Assembly: GCF_008831285.2 (NCBI RefSeq)
Contig: NC_045139.1
Span: 6,039,204-6,103,203 of the forward strand
Reading direction: 5' to 3'
DNA: 64,000 nucleotides
Source: Nymphaea colorata
Taxonomy: Eukaryota > Streptophyta > Magnoliopsida > Nymphaeales > Nymphaeaceae
Part shown: positions 1 to 13,400 of the stretch, piece after piece
How positions within the stretch are numbered: position 1 is the stretch's first letter
Layout of the letters: every line of letters begins with the position of its first letter
Notes under the pieces: generated by a model
Told to the model about the DNA's origin: nothing
Databases searched by the model: none
What the model saw: the letters and a program-made list of their open reading frames with translations, nothing else
Made by a program: the position numbers and the translations under genes

Positions 1-2260
1 TTATACATTAGAATACCAACAGGGTTTTCATTAATTGAGAAATAAAAGCGCATTCTACAGTAGAGGTGATCGATGGAGGTATTGCTTGAATTGTTGTTAG
101 TTTTCTCGTTTGATGTCTGCTGCATTGTATCAATGTTGTGAATTCGAATAAGAACATGAGCAAATTTAACGTTGGTGTTCTGGTTTTGCTTATTCGACTG
201 AAAGGCAGCGTATGCGTTACTAATGGCTAATAAACATTAAACCTAAAACAAGTAAAATGAAGAGTTGAGGCAAGTTAAAATATCGTGTATTTGGATTATC
301 TGAATTCCCAGACTGCCTTTTGTAACTAGTAGATTATGGAACTTCACGGTTACGTAGAAACTTCACTGCTTTTTGTAACTAGTAGATTATGGAGGTTTGT
401 TCTTTTGCAGCTTTTTTTTTTATTATTTGTGTTTTTTAACGTATGAGAGTGTATAACAGAATATCTATTATTGAAGAATCACATGCTCCACTTTTTTTTT
501 CCATTTACATCAAATATTTCGTACTTTTAACCGTAACTAATGAAAGAAAATTTATAGAAGCCAACGAAGCTTAGGACAAAGGGAAAGAACACTAAGAATG
601 CAAACACGACGAGTGGCAGCCACTACCTTATCCACAGCCTTCGACCGAAAACCTTCAAAATTTTCACAAGATTATACATATGAATAAGTTAAATCGTATA
701 TTACATACCTTAATAATATTTGTAAATGTTTTTACATTAAAGAGAACATATTATGCTTGAATTTGAGGAGCGGTGGCCCAAGGTTTATGAAAATCAGAAT
801 TTGGATCTAATTGGGCAGCTCATAATCGGGCGAACCAGATCCAAGTTGGGGTGATAGTTAATAAATTACAATATCTATATGCATTTTTTAAAAGTTGAAA
901 AATAAACAATGGGTGTGGCACCAGGAGATGGGCCAGTGAATCAAATAGACTTGTCATTGGCCAATTCAGGTTGATTTTATTAACACTGGCGCACCTCTTA
1001 CAACCAATTAAATCAGATTTTTAAGGTTTTACTTTATTATCAAGTAAGTTCTAATTTCGTCGCAAAAAATTGAAAGAGAAACGCATTTTAGAGGTCGAGT
1101 GGCTCAGTATGAACACTTTGAATGGATCACATAACATTTTCAATGAAAAATATAACCTTTTAATATAGAAGTACACAAAAAACATTCAAGTCCTTGCTGT
1201 CTATATTTGACATAGAAGATAGAGCCGCACAACTCAAGCTCCCTCGTCAAAATTAGAGTTTAAATGAGTTGAGTTCAAGTTTAATGTATGTTAGAAGTGT
1301 TAAACAAGTCGAGTTTAAGATGTAAGAACACGACTCGTTTTAACTTAACTCGGTTTGACTGAACAATGAACGTTGAATTAGAGTGCTGGCTGTCTATATT
1401 TGACATAGAAGGAAACTCGCTTGTTAAAATTAGAGTTTAATGAGTTGAGTTCAAGTTTAATGTATGTTTGAAATGTTAAAAGAGTCGAGTTTGAGTTGTA
1501 AGAACACGACTTAACTTGGTTGGACTGTATATTTATGTTGAATTATAATGAAAAAATAGTTAAAGGATAACAATTGAATGAGTCAAAAGAAACACGTCTA
1601 GATGATAAAAAGAGTGGAGTTCGAGCTCAACTTGAACTCAAGTGGAGTTCGAGATTGAGTTAAAGCTCGAGTAGGTGCGAGAAGCTACCACAAGCACGAG
1701 ATCGGGTCGGGTCTGATTTGGGTAAAATCCGATTTATCAGCACAGCAAACACAAAGGAGGAAGAGAGAGAGAGAGAGGGAAAAGACGGAGAAAAGAAAAG
1801 AGGAGAGGGAGACGGTCAAGAGAGAGAAACGAGGGGAGGTCCCGTGGTCCGTACGAAGGCCCTCTGAGCAGAGGTCGGGTTGGCAACTTCTCGCCCTCTC
1901 CTTTTTGGTGCGTCGCGTCGCGTCGTCATCGTCCTTGCCCGCTTCCTCTCTCTCTCTCTCTCTCACCCTTTTCCGGTTTCGGTGTCTCGTCCTCACTCAC
2001 TCACCCTACCCAAGAAGAGTCAGAAGCGACAGAGAAAAGGGAGTTGTGGGTAGGCGCCTATACAGTACTTGAAGTCTGTGGCTGGTGGGTGGTCGCTGGG
2101 TCGGCAGAGTGATGCCCGTTATTGAAGGAACGGCCGCCGCCGCTTGCCATCGTCGTCGTCGTCGTGGTCGGGTGAAAGAGGAGCTGCAGCAGGAGGAAGT
2201 GAAACGAGCGGGGCGGTGGGGGTGAAGCTGGTGTGGTTCCTGCTGTAATCTCCTGTACTG
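1..2260. other. 5' flank of DET1, no gene seen
   Basis: AT-rich upstream DNA with no supportable coding region. It holds an imperfect tandem duplication (about 1195-1545), a stretch rich in GAGTTCGAG-type words (about 1605-1680), and purine-rich and pyrimidine-rich microsatellites (about 1757-1800 and 1946-1965). These microsatellites generate spurious Arg/Glu- and Ser/Leu-rich open frames. The last 250 bases are GC-richer with CGTCGTCGT-type triplets, typical of a plant promoter and 5' leader, so the DET1 transcription start probably lies somewhere between about 1950 and 2250. No exact start can be read from sequence alone. Confidence 0.6.
1195..1545. repeat. Imperfect tandem duplication, two units of about 160-185 bp
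   Basis: Unit 1 (about 1195-1380) and unit 2 (about 1386-1545) both open with CTGTCTATATTTGACATAGA. They continue through AAAATTAGAGTTTAA, GAGTTCAAGTTTAATGTATG and TAAGAACACGAC, and close near GTTGAATTA. The units differ by small indels and substitutions. The GAGTTCAAG/GTCGAGTTT words tie this block to the dispersed GAGCTCGAG-rich repeats elsewhere in the window. Confidence 0.75.
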
Positions 2261-5200
2261 ATGTTCAGGAGCAGCAATAACATTGCTGCAAGAATCTTCC
2301 ACCGTCAGATCGCCACGCCCTCGCCCGGCACTAGCGTATACCCTCTCTCTTTCTCTCATATCTTGCATGTTGTGTTATAATTGAGGGGTATGTGAATTTT
2401 GAGCTATTCACTTGAGGTAGTGTTGGAGCTTTTAGTACCCGATGAGAAGAATGACAATTCTGCCTTCTGGAAACGAACATTTCAAAATTTCTGTTGGTAC
2501 TTGCTTATTCCATCTATATTTGAACTTTGAAGTTCAAACTCCAACTTAACATTATTTTCTCTCACACTGATTTTATCGACTTACTTCTTATGAACAATTT
2601 CCCTCTACCTAAGAAATTCTGAAGACTTTTGTAATCGAACTGTATATCATGTAGCTGTTTCTAACGCATGTAGCTTCCCCCTTTTTTTGGTGACATGCAC
2701 TGTTTACTTGGTCAATGGAGTGATGGACAAAACTTATTCCTTTCTTCCTTTTCTTTGTTTCTTTTATTCCTGTCTCCTAGGTCCATTGTGCCAGGCAATT
2801 CTATGAAAATCTGGTTCCAAGTTTTACCATTTATGAGGTTGACTGCCCGGACATTTGTTTCCGTAAGTTCACTGATGATGGCTTATACCTGGTAAGTTTC
2901 AGTCGGAATCAGCAAGACTTGATTGTTTATAGGCCAACGTGGCCATCATTTTCATGCAAGGAAGAGGACTGTCATTCGCATGATCTACCTCCAAAAGTTA
3001 AAAAGTTCGAGAGCTTCTTCACGCATCTTTATAGCTTACAACTTGCTTCCAGCAATGAACTTATCTGCAAGGACTTCTTTCTCTACATGGAGAACAACCG
3101 ATTTGGTTTATTTGCTACTTCAACGGCTCAAAACCATGATGCACCTGCTGCTGAAGGAGCGATTAGTGGCATCCCATCTATTGGGAAGATAACATTTTAT
3201 CTTGTGAGGTTTGTTTTGGAGTAGCAGTCTTCTTGTTTACAGCTTTCTGGTTATCATTTTTACATTTGTTAGTGATATTTCTTACTTTTTCCTTGTGGGA
3301 ACATTAGATGTTTGATTTATATTTTTGGCTCATAGTTGGCATGTCCGTCTTTTTGTTCTTTGTCATTCTTGAAAGCTCTGTTGTATAATATTTATAAACT
3401 CTATTTTGTGACATCAGACTGGAGGATGGAGTGATAATGGATGAGAGGGTCTTCCATAATGATTTCGTGAACTTGGGCCACAGCAATGGGGTCTTTCTGT
3501 ATGATGATTTGCTAGCTATAGTTTCAATCCGTTACCAGACAATATACATTCTTCAGATTCGGGACTGTGGAACCCTTGTGGATGTACGAGCTATCGGGTC
3601 ATTCTGTCGAGAAGATGATGAGCTTTTCCTCAGTTCCCATGCTCAGGTAAATAAGTGCCTATGTTTCAACCTGATTGGCTGTTCGGTTTATGAAGGTTTA
3701 AGTACCACTATACATGTAGCTTGGGCATTTATAATAACGTTAAGTTTCAGCCTCCTGATTCCCAGAAATACAAATATTAAAGAACTATGATTGGATCTTG
3801 GACATTTAGAATCAGTTAATCACATATCAGCCTCCAGAAATATGAATGTAAGAACTAGAACTGGTTTCCGTGCTGGGTGGGCATTATAACCACCTTGGTC
3901 TCAGCCTCCAGAAAATTTTCATTTGGTGCTGGCTTTTTTTATTATGATTTTTGAGAAGTGGCTTTCAGAATTGATGTCTATTGATCTGGATTTTCAGCAG
4001 CGGAATAAGAAGCCTCTGGGAAACTTATAATTGCTTTTGGACATATTAGTGGAAGACATAAAGGCGTTGTCATTAAAAAGGAAAAAAGGAAAATTAAATA
4101 CATAAAGATTGTGCAGAACTTTTGTACAAGCACGTTTTAGAGGATAGCACCAAAAGTTGCTCTAGAATGATTGACATGTATCATGTATGTGCTCCAAATG
4201 AAAATCCAAGCCTCTTTCTATCTCTAGCTATTCTTGTTCTGTTAAGTGGGTCTTGCTATAATCTTCTTGTTCTGCTCACTGGGTCTAGCCATCTTATGAT
4301 TGGATCAGTGAATTACCCATTCATTCGCCCAATATGTAGACTCACTTAATCATTTTGTTTCTGTTTCATTAGAAGGATTCTACCGTACTGAGGCTTCAAT
4401 GACTAATAATCGTATAAATTGTGCAACTGAAATTTATGCGGCTTGATAGTATATGGTTTCCTTTTTAGGGTCTGGTGGCATTTGATAAAGGTAAAAAGGA
4501 GGAGGCCTCCAATATTCAAAATGAGAATGGCTTGCAGCATCTTCAACCAACACAAGGGGGGCCTTTCTTGAGTGGTATCAAACAGCGCTTGCTTTCCTTT
4601 ATTTTTCGCGGAATATGGAATGAAGAAACAGATCATACTCTGGTTAGTTGTTGATTCTTTATCTATTTTGCAATTTATTTCTGCATTCTGAGAACAAAGT
4701 TGGAAATTTAATTTAGTGGCATTGAGTGAAATGCGCAATGTCTTTAAAAATTTACATGCTTTTTTACCATATTGAGAGTCAATTATGTTAATGATTTGAT
4801 TTTTCTTCAAAGGTTTTTGGGTACTAATGAATTCTCTCCATGAACATTGTCATGGTCTTTTGGTTTTATTGGCAGGTAGCAATTAACAGATTGGTTTTCT
4901 TCTCTTGCTGATCAGAATAATGTGAATAACTTGAATGCCCTATGTTCTCGTAATTCACTCTAAGAGTTGGAAATGATACATGTTTTACCAATAGTAAAAA
5001 ATATTAAAACTGGATATGGTCTAGCCATTTATGTGGGTATATACTGCTTTTGTATCTAGCTAAAGGCACTCTCATCAAATGTTAGAACATGTACACCGAT
5101 TTGTAAGAAAACTATCATTTTCCTCTCTTAGGGGCAATATAACTATTGCAGTATGTTCCCTCTGCAAGGTAACATCTCGAAGGATAATATTTTTGATGGA

Positions 5201-8200
5201 AGAGGATTCGTGCCTACAAGAACATATGAAATAATGTTGGGATCAAGATACATTTTGAAGAGATCCTAAATCAACGAGTCTCTCCCAAAGGTGGCATTAT
5301 ATTTTCCAGCAGTGACATGAGCATCATATTCATGAATTCAGGAGTCCACCCACAACTCATATGCCCCAACTCCTTTCATGCCAAACCAGCAATTCAATTT
5401 TCCACTATTTTCCACTTTTTTTGTCACATGTTGTCCACCCATCTGAGCATATATCTGGCTTCTTCCATCCTAAATGTCTATGTAAATATGTAGCTAGTAA
5501 TAATTTTTAACAAGTGCTATTACTTTTCACAAATTTAGGCATCAAAGAATAAATATAAGTTACTAACTTTTTGAACTTCTAATAGTGATTCTTTATTTAA
5601 TAATGGTTAAGGAAAACAAAAATAGTTGTATCTCTGTGAAAGAGACAAATGGTGCTAGTTCCCCAACTATCTGAATTGAGCACGGTGTGGAAGCTCTTAG
5701 ATGGACTGGTTGAGAAGTGGGACAGAAATGAATTTTTCCTTTGCATACAACAAATGCAGTATAGCAGCAAGGAAAAGGAAGTCCTTTACTGGATGCACCA
5801 ACTATCTATATTCTTTTTCTTGTCATCATACCTGGAAACATAACTGAACCTTTTAATTTTGCTGGCATTCCATATTACAGTTAACTATTGATACACAGAT
5901 CAAGTTCAGCTTAGCTTGATGAAAGATCAAGTTATAAGTAATAGCATCTTGGCTTGTTATTGACATTTAGCTAGTCATACTTGACTGACTGTATTGTTGG
6001 TAAAGCATCGACAATCTCCTAAGAATTTCTGTTTAGGGGTGTTTCTGTTGCATCCATGAGATCATGATCTCTACTTTTTTTGGCAGGCTAAAAGAAGATT
6101 GTCTTTTGTCTGTCAAGTTTTGTTATTTCCCCCTTCCTGTGCACATACACATACACATACACATGCAGTTCTCTTTTTATTATTTTAAACTTTAAATAGT
6201 AAATCATGCCTCTCACATATTTATGCATGTGCTAGTAGTCTATGTGGATACAGGAGCTTGGTCACCGCAAGAAGGAAATCTGTTAAATAGTTTCTCATTG
6301 GATCAAACAAATTGAAGTTATTCATTCTTTATGGTAGAGACTAGGTAGTTGGTTTTGAAACTAGCTGGGTGAACAAGGACTCTTCACCACCTTAATCTAG
6401 TTAAATTTCTTTTTCTTATTTGCACATTGTATAATATGGCAAGCATTTATTTTTGCTTGAAATAGTTGGTTTAGTTTGTAAAAATGCCAGACTGAACTCA
6501 TGTCCTGTTATCTTGTATGTTGTATCCCTGTTTTGCTTTTACACCCACTTCATTGATATGATTGAACGAGCAACTTGGACATATGGTTTTCTGGGCTTGT
6601 TACATAGCTGGGTCTAATTTTATTCGTTGACATGTTTTTTTTTTTTTTTTGTTTCTCAGAGGGTTCAATACCTGAAGAAGAAGTTTTACTTTCATTTTCA
6701 AGATTATGTTGACTTAATCATGTGGAAGGTACGTTTATTGTTCTTTTGAAATATTTCTTTATTTGAAAATATTTTTAATAGTCTAAAATAACAAATTTTT
6801 TACTGGTCATATATTTTCAAATTTTCACTTATGTTCACAAAATTCAAAGTCAAGAAGAGTTTCTCACTACTTTTGTTTGAAAGTGGGGATCTCTTATTTT
6901 AAAGTTCATCATATCATGCATATAATTGATATTGGCCTAGAGCTGTCTTTAAGTTTTTGCTGACCCTTAACAGGTGCAGTTCTTAGATCGCCATCACTTG
7001 CTGATCAAGTTTGGCAGTGTAGATGGGGGGGTATGGACTATCTTCATTTACTGAATACCTGATAATATGTTAATTATCTACCTCCCTCATACTACTTGTG
7101 GTATACTATTGGGATTTCAGGTTTCAAGAAATGCGGAACATCATCCTGCATTCTTTGCGGTGTATAACATGGAAACAACTGAGATAATTGCATTTTACCA
7201 GGTATTTTACATGGTATTTTACATTAACTGTTTCTTTTCTTTCCTTTTCTTGGGTATGTTGGAATTTGTAGCGGCTGACTCTTTTCATCTTACCAGCAAA
7301 ACTCTGCAGAGGAACTTTACTATTTATTTGAAAAATATGCTGATCACTTTCGTGCCAACTCAAGAAGTTCGATGCACACAAATTTTGTATCATCTCACTC
7401 CAATAACGTTTATGCATTTGATCAACTGAACAACATGAAGGGCAAAGCAAGTGGTTCTTCACAGGTATATTTGTAACTTAGTGCAATAGGTTATTTGCAT
7501 GAAATGGGAAAAAAATTGTGAGTGTTTCAGAAGTGCAACCTCTATGTTATATAATAAACAACTGTAGTAAGCCTATGTGCTTATTTTGGTGGTTGAAATT
7601 ACCGATAATATGGTTTTCTTTATGACATCAAAAAGTTCAATTGGCTGCGAGTTGTAAGTGCTCAAACAGATGTTTGACTCTCACCAAATTTATCTAGTTG
7701 CCCATTGAATTAATTGCAATCCACTTTTCATTGTTTCTTATGGTTTTCTCTGAATTAGAAACTCATAAGCTTTTACTTATAGTTGATTTCTATTATATCA
7801 ATCGCTAGGTCACTGTCAATCTGTTGTATGTCATTTTGTACCTTACTCTTTCATACGTTATTATTATTTTATGTTTAGATTTTTTAAACCCATATTTAAT
7901 CTTCCAGTTTGTGAAGAGGATGCTATCTTCATTGCCGTTCAGTTGCCAGTCACAAAGTCCTTCAGCCTACTTTGATCATTCTCTGTTTCGCTACGATGAG
8001 AAGGTAACATAAGGAATTATGATCTTCTGATTCAGCTTAATGAAAAAAAAAGTATTTGTGTTGTGTTGGAAACGTTAGTTCTTTTTGGATTGGCTGGCAT
8101 TTCATAAATTTGAACTTCAACGATTCAATATCTGATAAAGAATTTCTTACCTTATTTGGCATTTGAATAATGCTTGACATTATGTTTTGGCCATCAACTT

Positions 8201-9136
8201 TATTTGCTACCGCATGCATGCCATTTTACTGATAAAATGCCTGTAGCATTTTATTGGTCTTTTAAGAAGCTCTCCTTCAAGACTCCAACTCATGTTTACG
8301 GGTGTGTAAGGATATAAAATGTAAAAAATATGATACAACGAAGTAGCAGGTTTCCTTTTTTCTTGAGATTTATGGTTGACTGTACTCCACATGTAAACTA
8401 GGAAAGCAGAAAGTTGGAAACTTTTCTACTTTATATGCCTGATGCTCTGCAAGACTTCTTTCATATGGAAACTTATTTGTATTACCTTATCATCATGTAA
8501 AGCAGCTTAAGTTATCCATTATTTTGATGCATAGTTTTAATTCTCTTCGTTATGTGCAATTTCACTATTTCTATATTTGGGATCCTTTCTGTATTTTTGT
8601 GGGGGGAAGGCAGGTGGTCTGGAATCTACAAGCATTAAATTAATGTCTTAGTTGTTGCATTAACTTTCTTTAATGATCCCTTCTTGGTTCGATTTTCTTT
8701 CTTCATCGTGAAGCAAAGTAACACGCAAGAATTTGTCAATTTGCAGTTAATTTCAGCAACAGACCGTCCTAGACAATCGACTGAACATCCTATCAAATTT
8801 ATCTTGAGGAGGCCTCCATGCTCACTCAGATTCAAAATAAAGACAGGTACTTAAAAAATCTGCTGAAAAATATTAATTGCCAATTGCAGTGGAACCACCA
8901 CTATTTATAGTCGGACAAAGTGTAAATTTTTTGGTTCCAGCGGTTAGTTTAAAGTCTTAAACTTCAGTTTAACAAGAGACTTTCCTTACATTTTTACAGG
9001 TCCAGAGGCTGGCACCGGAGATGTTCGACCAAAGAGGATCTGTTCATTCTTGTTCCATCCAATCTTGCCCTTGATTATCTCAGTTCAGCAAACTTACATG
9101 CAGCCAACTGTTGTGAATATCCATTTTCGCAGGTAG
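2261..9136 (+). CDS. DET1: DET1, light-mediated development protein (COP10-DDB1-DET1 complex subunit)
   Basis: DET1 is a nuclear repressor of photomorphogenesis. With COP10 and DDB1 it forms the CDD complex, which works with CUL4 E3 ligases. I recognised it by continuous similarity to Arabidopsis DET1 along the whole length. Coding exons: 2261-2335, 2781-3208, 3418-3646, 4469-4642, 6660-6728, 6974-7030, 7121-7201, 7297-7464, 7908-8003, 8747-8846 and 9000-9136. All introns are GT-AG, and the joined frame is 537 aa (Arabidopsis about 543). The protein starts MFRSSNNIAARIFHRQI. Landmarks include RQFYENLVPSFTIYEVDCPD, NELICKDFFLYMENNRFGLF, RLLSFIFRGIWNEE and VKRMLSSLPFSCQSQSPSAY, and it ends VVNIHFRR. 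The variable loop between exons 3 and 4 (about residues 245-280) is the main divergent part. Exon 8 begins with an extra Gln compared with Arabidopsis. Intron 4 (about 2.0 kb) is the largest. No frame breaks were seen. Confidence 0.96.
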
Positions 9137-10418
9137 TTTGCCTAGCGGGACTATCTTGATTCTCACTATGTAACAGGGAGCGTTCTGTTTTGCTACTGTT
9201 ACCGAGTGTAGGCTTCCCTTTAAATTTTGTAACATTAGTCATTTTTTATGAAAAATCTCAGCTAAATCAAATCCTTTGCATCTTCTTCTCCGCATTATAC
9301 AGAAACAAGAATGTCGATAATGAACAATTCATGTACCAAGGGGTTTGCGATCCCCATCGAGGGCTTCTTTTCTCAGCCAGGAGTACCCCAGCTTTTGGCC
9401 TTGTGGTGTTAAACTTTCTCCGTGGGCTTTGATTGTGTTTACTTACATTCAGTTTCATACAATCTTTTTTCTTTCTAATACTTTGCTCCATTTGCATTGA
9501 CAAAGATTTTTGGTGTCTCAAAGAAATTATAATGTATTAAAATGGGTCATAAATTGCTGTTAGCACGGGCGAGAAAGAATCATATTTGTAAACAAAGTTG
9601 GTGCCAATTTGAAGCAGCTCAATGATTTATTGGATGCTTGCTTGTGGAATGATCACCGATGCTTCAGTTGTCCATTTCCTGCCAAATTAATTAAACAGAA
9701 GGCGCGTTAAATAATGGGCCACAACCATCTCTGTCAAGCTAATCGCAAAGCAGAATAATATAGTCAGTGTGTTTAAACTAATGAAAAAAATATAAAAAAA
9801 AATCGTTAAACAACACGTTTCTTCATTATTTGCTTTACGCAGGCAGGCATTTTTGCCTTCTTAGTCACGAAGCGAAGGTAGGCTGGAAATTTAGCCCGAG
9901 TATTTCGTGGCTTAATCCGCTCAGTTCGTACGCGCTCGTCTCAACTTAGTTCAACATGAATTGGCTCAACGCAGCCTGCTTGCGCGTAGTAAGCTAGGCA
10001 CGAAAAATGTTTAAATTTACACTCTGATTCTGCCAGCCTGTTTATTTTGTACAGTGACGTGAATTTATATAAAATTTTGAAAAAAAAAAGACAAACTTTC
10101 ATAACAGTTATGCTGATACGAGCCGATCGATAACTTGTACTTTCAAGTTCGAGTTTGAATCAAGTTTAAGCTCTGGCTGTAATATTCTATGAAAGAAGGC
10201 TAAAGAAATTTTGTTCGTATTCATTTGGCTAGAGCTCTATAAATTAACAGCAAAGGAACTATTTCATGGCAACTTGGACAACTTATAACGATGTTTGTCC
10301 CGCATATCACTAGGAAGATCGGGATCTTGCAGTTTCAGTTTATAGTTTATCCTATACTACGGACCGCAAAGGCTCGTCCAACGCGAAGCTTTATGGTGAA
10401 GAACACATACAACACATA
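9137..10418. other. Intergenic: DET1 3' region and TatD 5' flank
   Basis: AT-rich spacer without a supportable coding region. The DET1 3' untranslated region and poly(A) site must lie just after 9136, but several AATAAA-like words make the site ambiguous. Around 9880-10170 there are words such as GTTCGAGTTTGAATCAAG, again resembling the GAGCTC-rich dispersed repeat. Confidence 0.5.
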
Positions 10419-10449
10419 GCGCGCGCGAGCGAGAGAGAGAGAGAGAGAG
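10419..10449 (+). repeat. GC/GA microsatellite abutting the TatD start codon
   Basis: A short GCGCGCGAGC stretch runs into (GA)n and ends directly at the ATG of the TatD gene at 10450. It therefore lies in the 5' untranslated region. GA-rich leaders of this kind are common in plant genes. Confidence 0.8.
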
Positions 10450-13400
10450 ATGGCTATGAGGCTGTTCGATGCCCATTGTCATCTGCAGGACCCGAGAATC
10501 GTCCACTTGGCGCCACAGCTCATCGACTGTGCTGTTCGATCGGGAGTAGTCCGCTTCGCCGTCAATGGCATCTCCGAGGTGAAACCGGGTGCCACCAGTT
10601 TGTTTCTCTCTCTGAATTTTGGAGTTTCTTTGTTTCCTTGACTGTTTGCTATGTGGGTCCTGGATAATCTGATAATTCGTCGAGCTGCGGAATGTAAAAA
10701 CAGAAAGATTGGCATCTCGTGAAGCAGATGGGCGAGCAATATGACTGCGTTGTTCCTTCCTTTGGCCTTCATCCTTGGTAACTAAAGTCAGACTTTCTCC
10801 TTATTGGATTGTTCTTGATCTTTTCGATGTTGATTCCTGATGGTTGTTTCGTCAAAGAGAGGAGGAGCTTAGGAATTCTGGCATATAACTTTGGGGTTTC
10901 AGGTTCGTCGAAGAGAGGACTCCGAATTGGTTGACATCATTGAGGGACTTTTTTAGGAACACGCCCGAAGCTGCAGTGGGTGAGGTATGGCTGTTTCTAT
11001 CTCTCTCTCTCTCTATCTATGTGGAAAAAAATGTATTACTTTGCTTTGAATTTTCACATTCAGATCGGTTTGGATAAAGGCTCACGGGGGAAGCAAATCG
11101 ACTTCACGACGCAGGTGGTCACTTAAAACCAGTAGATATACAAACTGAGATAGCTTCCTGTGAACATCGAAATTCTGATACTTTCATTTCTTTAAGATAT
11201 ATGTTCATTATTTGTTCGCTCTTAACATTGTCAGGAAGACCTTTCAGTGTCACGTTACACTTACGGAATTTCTTATTTTTGTAACTTTGTGGTCGAATCA
11301 TTAACATGGGAAGATAAACTTAAGAACTCATAAGACTTTAAAAGATAAATTTCTAATGAAAAAGAAACTTTTTGAACTTTTTTGATTTTGTTGAGTTTAT
11401 TCTATATTAAAAATAAACAAATAAAATTTTAATAAAAAAGAAACCTTTTTAAAGTTTTTTAAATTTTCTTGAGTACTGACTTTTGTTGGTAAAAGCGCTA
11501 GGCACAACCTAGGCAGTGATTTGAGCCTAGAGACTAGGCACATTAAGAGGTCTTAGGAAAGAAAAAGCAAGCCAATAATTGGCAACTAAATTAGAGCATT
11601 TCTCAATGAAAAGCCTATAGTTATCAACTTATAACAAAGAGAACAATTAAGTGCACAAGAACTCACATTAGACATTGCATAACATGATAAAAAGCATCAT
11701 TAATATTTTGAACAAATATGGTAAAGTTGCACAATCAAAGTTTAAAGGCCTTATAATATGGAAGAAGCAAGTTTACAATATAATGCCACTGCTTTGCAAT
11801 GTTTTAAACCTTGCAAAATGTGCTAATTTCTTCACCATAATCACAATTTCTATGCTAACATTGATTATTGTGAACCTATCTTCTAGTATAACTCTAATAA
11901 ACAAGAAAACGTATCTGGAAGATCTATGTATAATAATTTCTATATAAGATGGCTTCTATCTTTATGTTATAAAATCCTATCAAACAGGAAAAGTATGATA
12001 TATATTATTATATAGTTTTGGAGTTCCTTTGTGTGCCCTAGGCTAAAAAACAATGATTTCACTTGATTTAATGACATAGATAGAATAACAGTCTTTTTAT
12101 TATAAACATTGTTTTGGATCACTTTGGAAATGAAATCCTAATATGACCATGAAAAGTTGATACGTTGTGAGTCCATTGATTTTTTTTTTTTTAATACTCG
12201 TGATCTTCCTTTCTACATCTTCAAATAATGTGCTTCAAGGCTTTCTTTGTTAAATAAAGTATGTAAATCACATGCAACGAATTATTCTAGCCATTTGATC
12301 ACTTGATTGAATAGTCTAAGAAGGAGAATGTTGGGGCATAAAAAGTTTGCGCGCCCGTGTGTGTGTGTGTGTGTAACTTATGAAATATGAGAAGTAACTA
12401 TGAAGACTGTAGTCTGATCATGAGCCATTTGAAACGTTGATCAGCTTGAAGGTCAAAGTAAATCTGAAGTTACATTTTCAACTCAAAATACTAGTTTCTG
12501 TCCATCTTTATATGCATAACACCTTGTAAAACACCAACAAAAGTTGATTCGATGGCTTATAATCAGTTCACCTTGTGTGTATGTATAAATGCTTATATAT
12601 TATAAATAAGAGAAAAATATGTGTTTGAGCTAGTGCATAATGTACAATAACCATCCATTATTAATAGCTGCACCTACAATGCAGCTGATGCGTATATCAT
12701 GTGTGCATAGCTGCCTAATTGCAGCAACTATCTGTAACTACATGTATGTATATTTCTAATGCAAATCACATGCAATGCCCATAATAATGGGCAAACTAAA
12801 ATATGTGTAGAAGAAGAAGAAGAAGAAGAAGAAGAAGAAGAAGAAGAAGAAGAAAGCTACTTTAGATTAAAAAGAAAAAAAAAATGAAAAAAGTTGCCTC
12901 AGACTACAACAGGGAAGGAAAGCAAAAGAAGAGGAAGAAAAAGAAGACGAAAAAAATCTAATATACTGAAGAAAGAAAGAGTAGGCACTTCAGTGCCTAC
13001 GCAAGCCTATGTGCCCTAGAGAATGACCTAGATGTTTCAAATATCTGGTTACGTAGAATCAGCCCGCCCAGGCAACCAGTGAAACACCTAGTTGCATTTC
13101 TAATAAGATGGGTATTAACTAGTACTTTTAAGAAGAATGATGAATAATAACCTTTTTACAAAATGTGCATTAAATTGTCATCTTGAAGAACATGGAAGCA
13201 TATATTTTTCTTTCTATATTTTTGCCGAAAAGATTGAAATATTTGTCATATAATCTATGAGCTGATTCTGATTGTCATTTTTAGTATCTATTTCTAGGTT
13301 GAAGTTTTCAGAGGGCAACTTGAACTGGCCAAGGAGTTGGGGAAGCCAGTTTCAGTTCACTGTGTTCGTGCCTTTGGTGACCTTCAAGAAATATTGCAGT

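Noticed and set aside
1685-2368. Arg/Glu-rich and Ser/His-rich minus-strand open frames
   Set aside because: They arise from GA/CT microsatellites and triplet runs in the DET1 promoter and leader, and the strand opposite has the real gene.
4403-4810. 135-codon minus-strand frame over DET1 exon 4
   Set aside because: It is antisense to a well supported coding exon and its flanking introns and has no family features.
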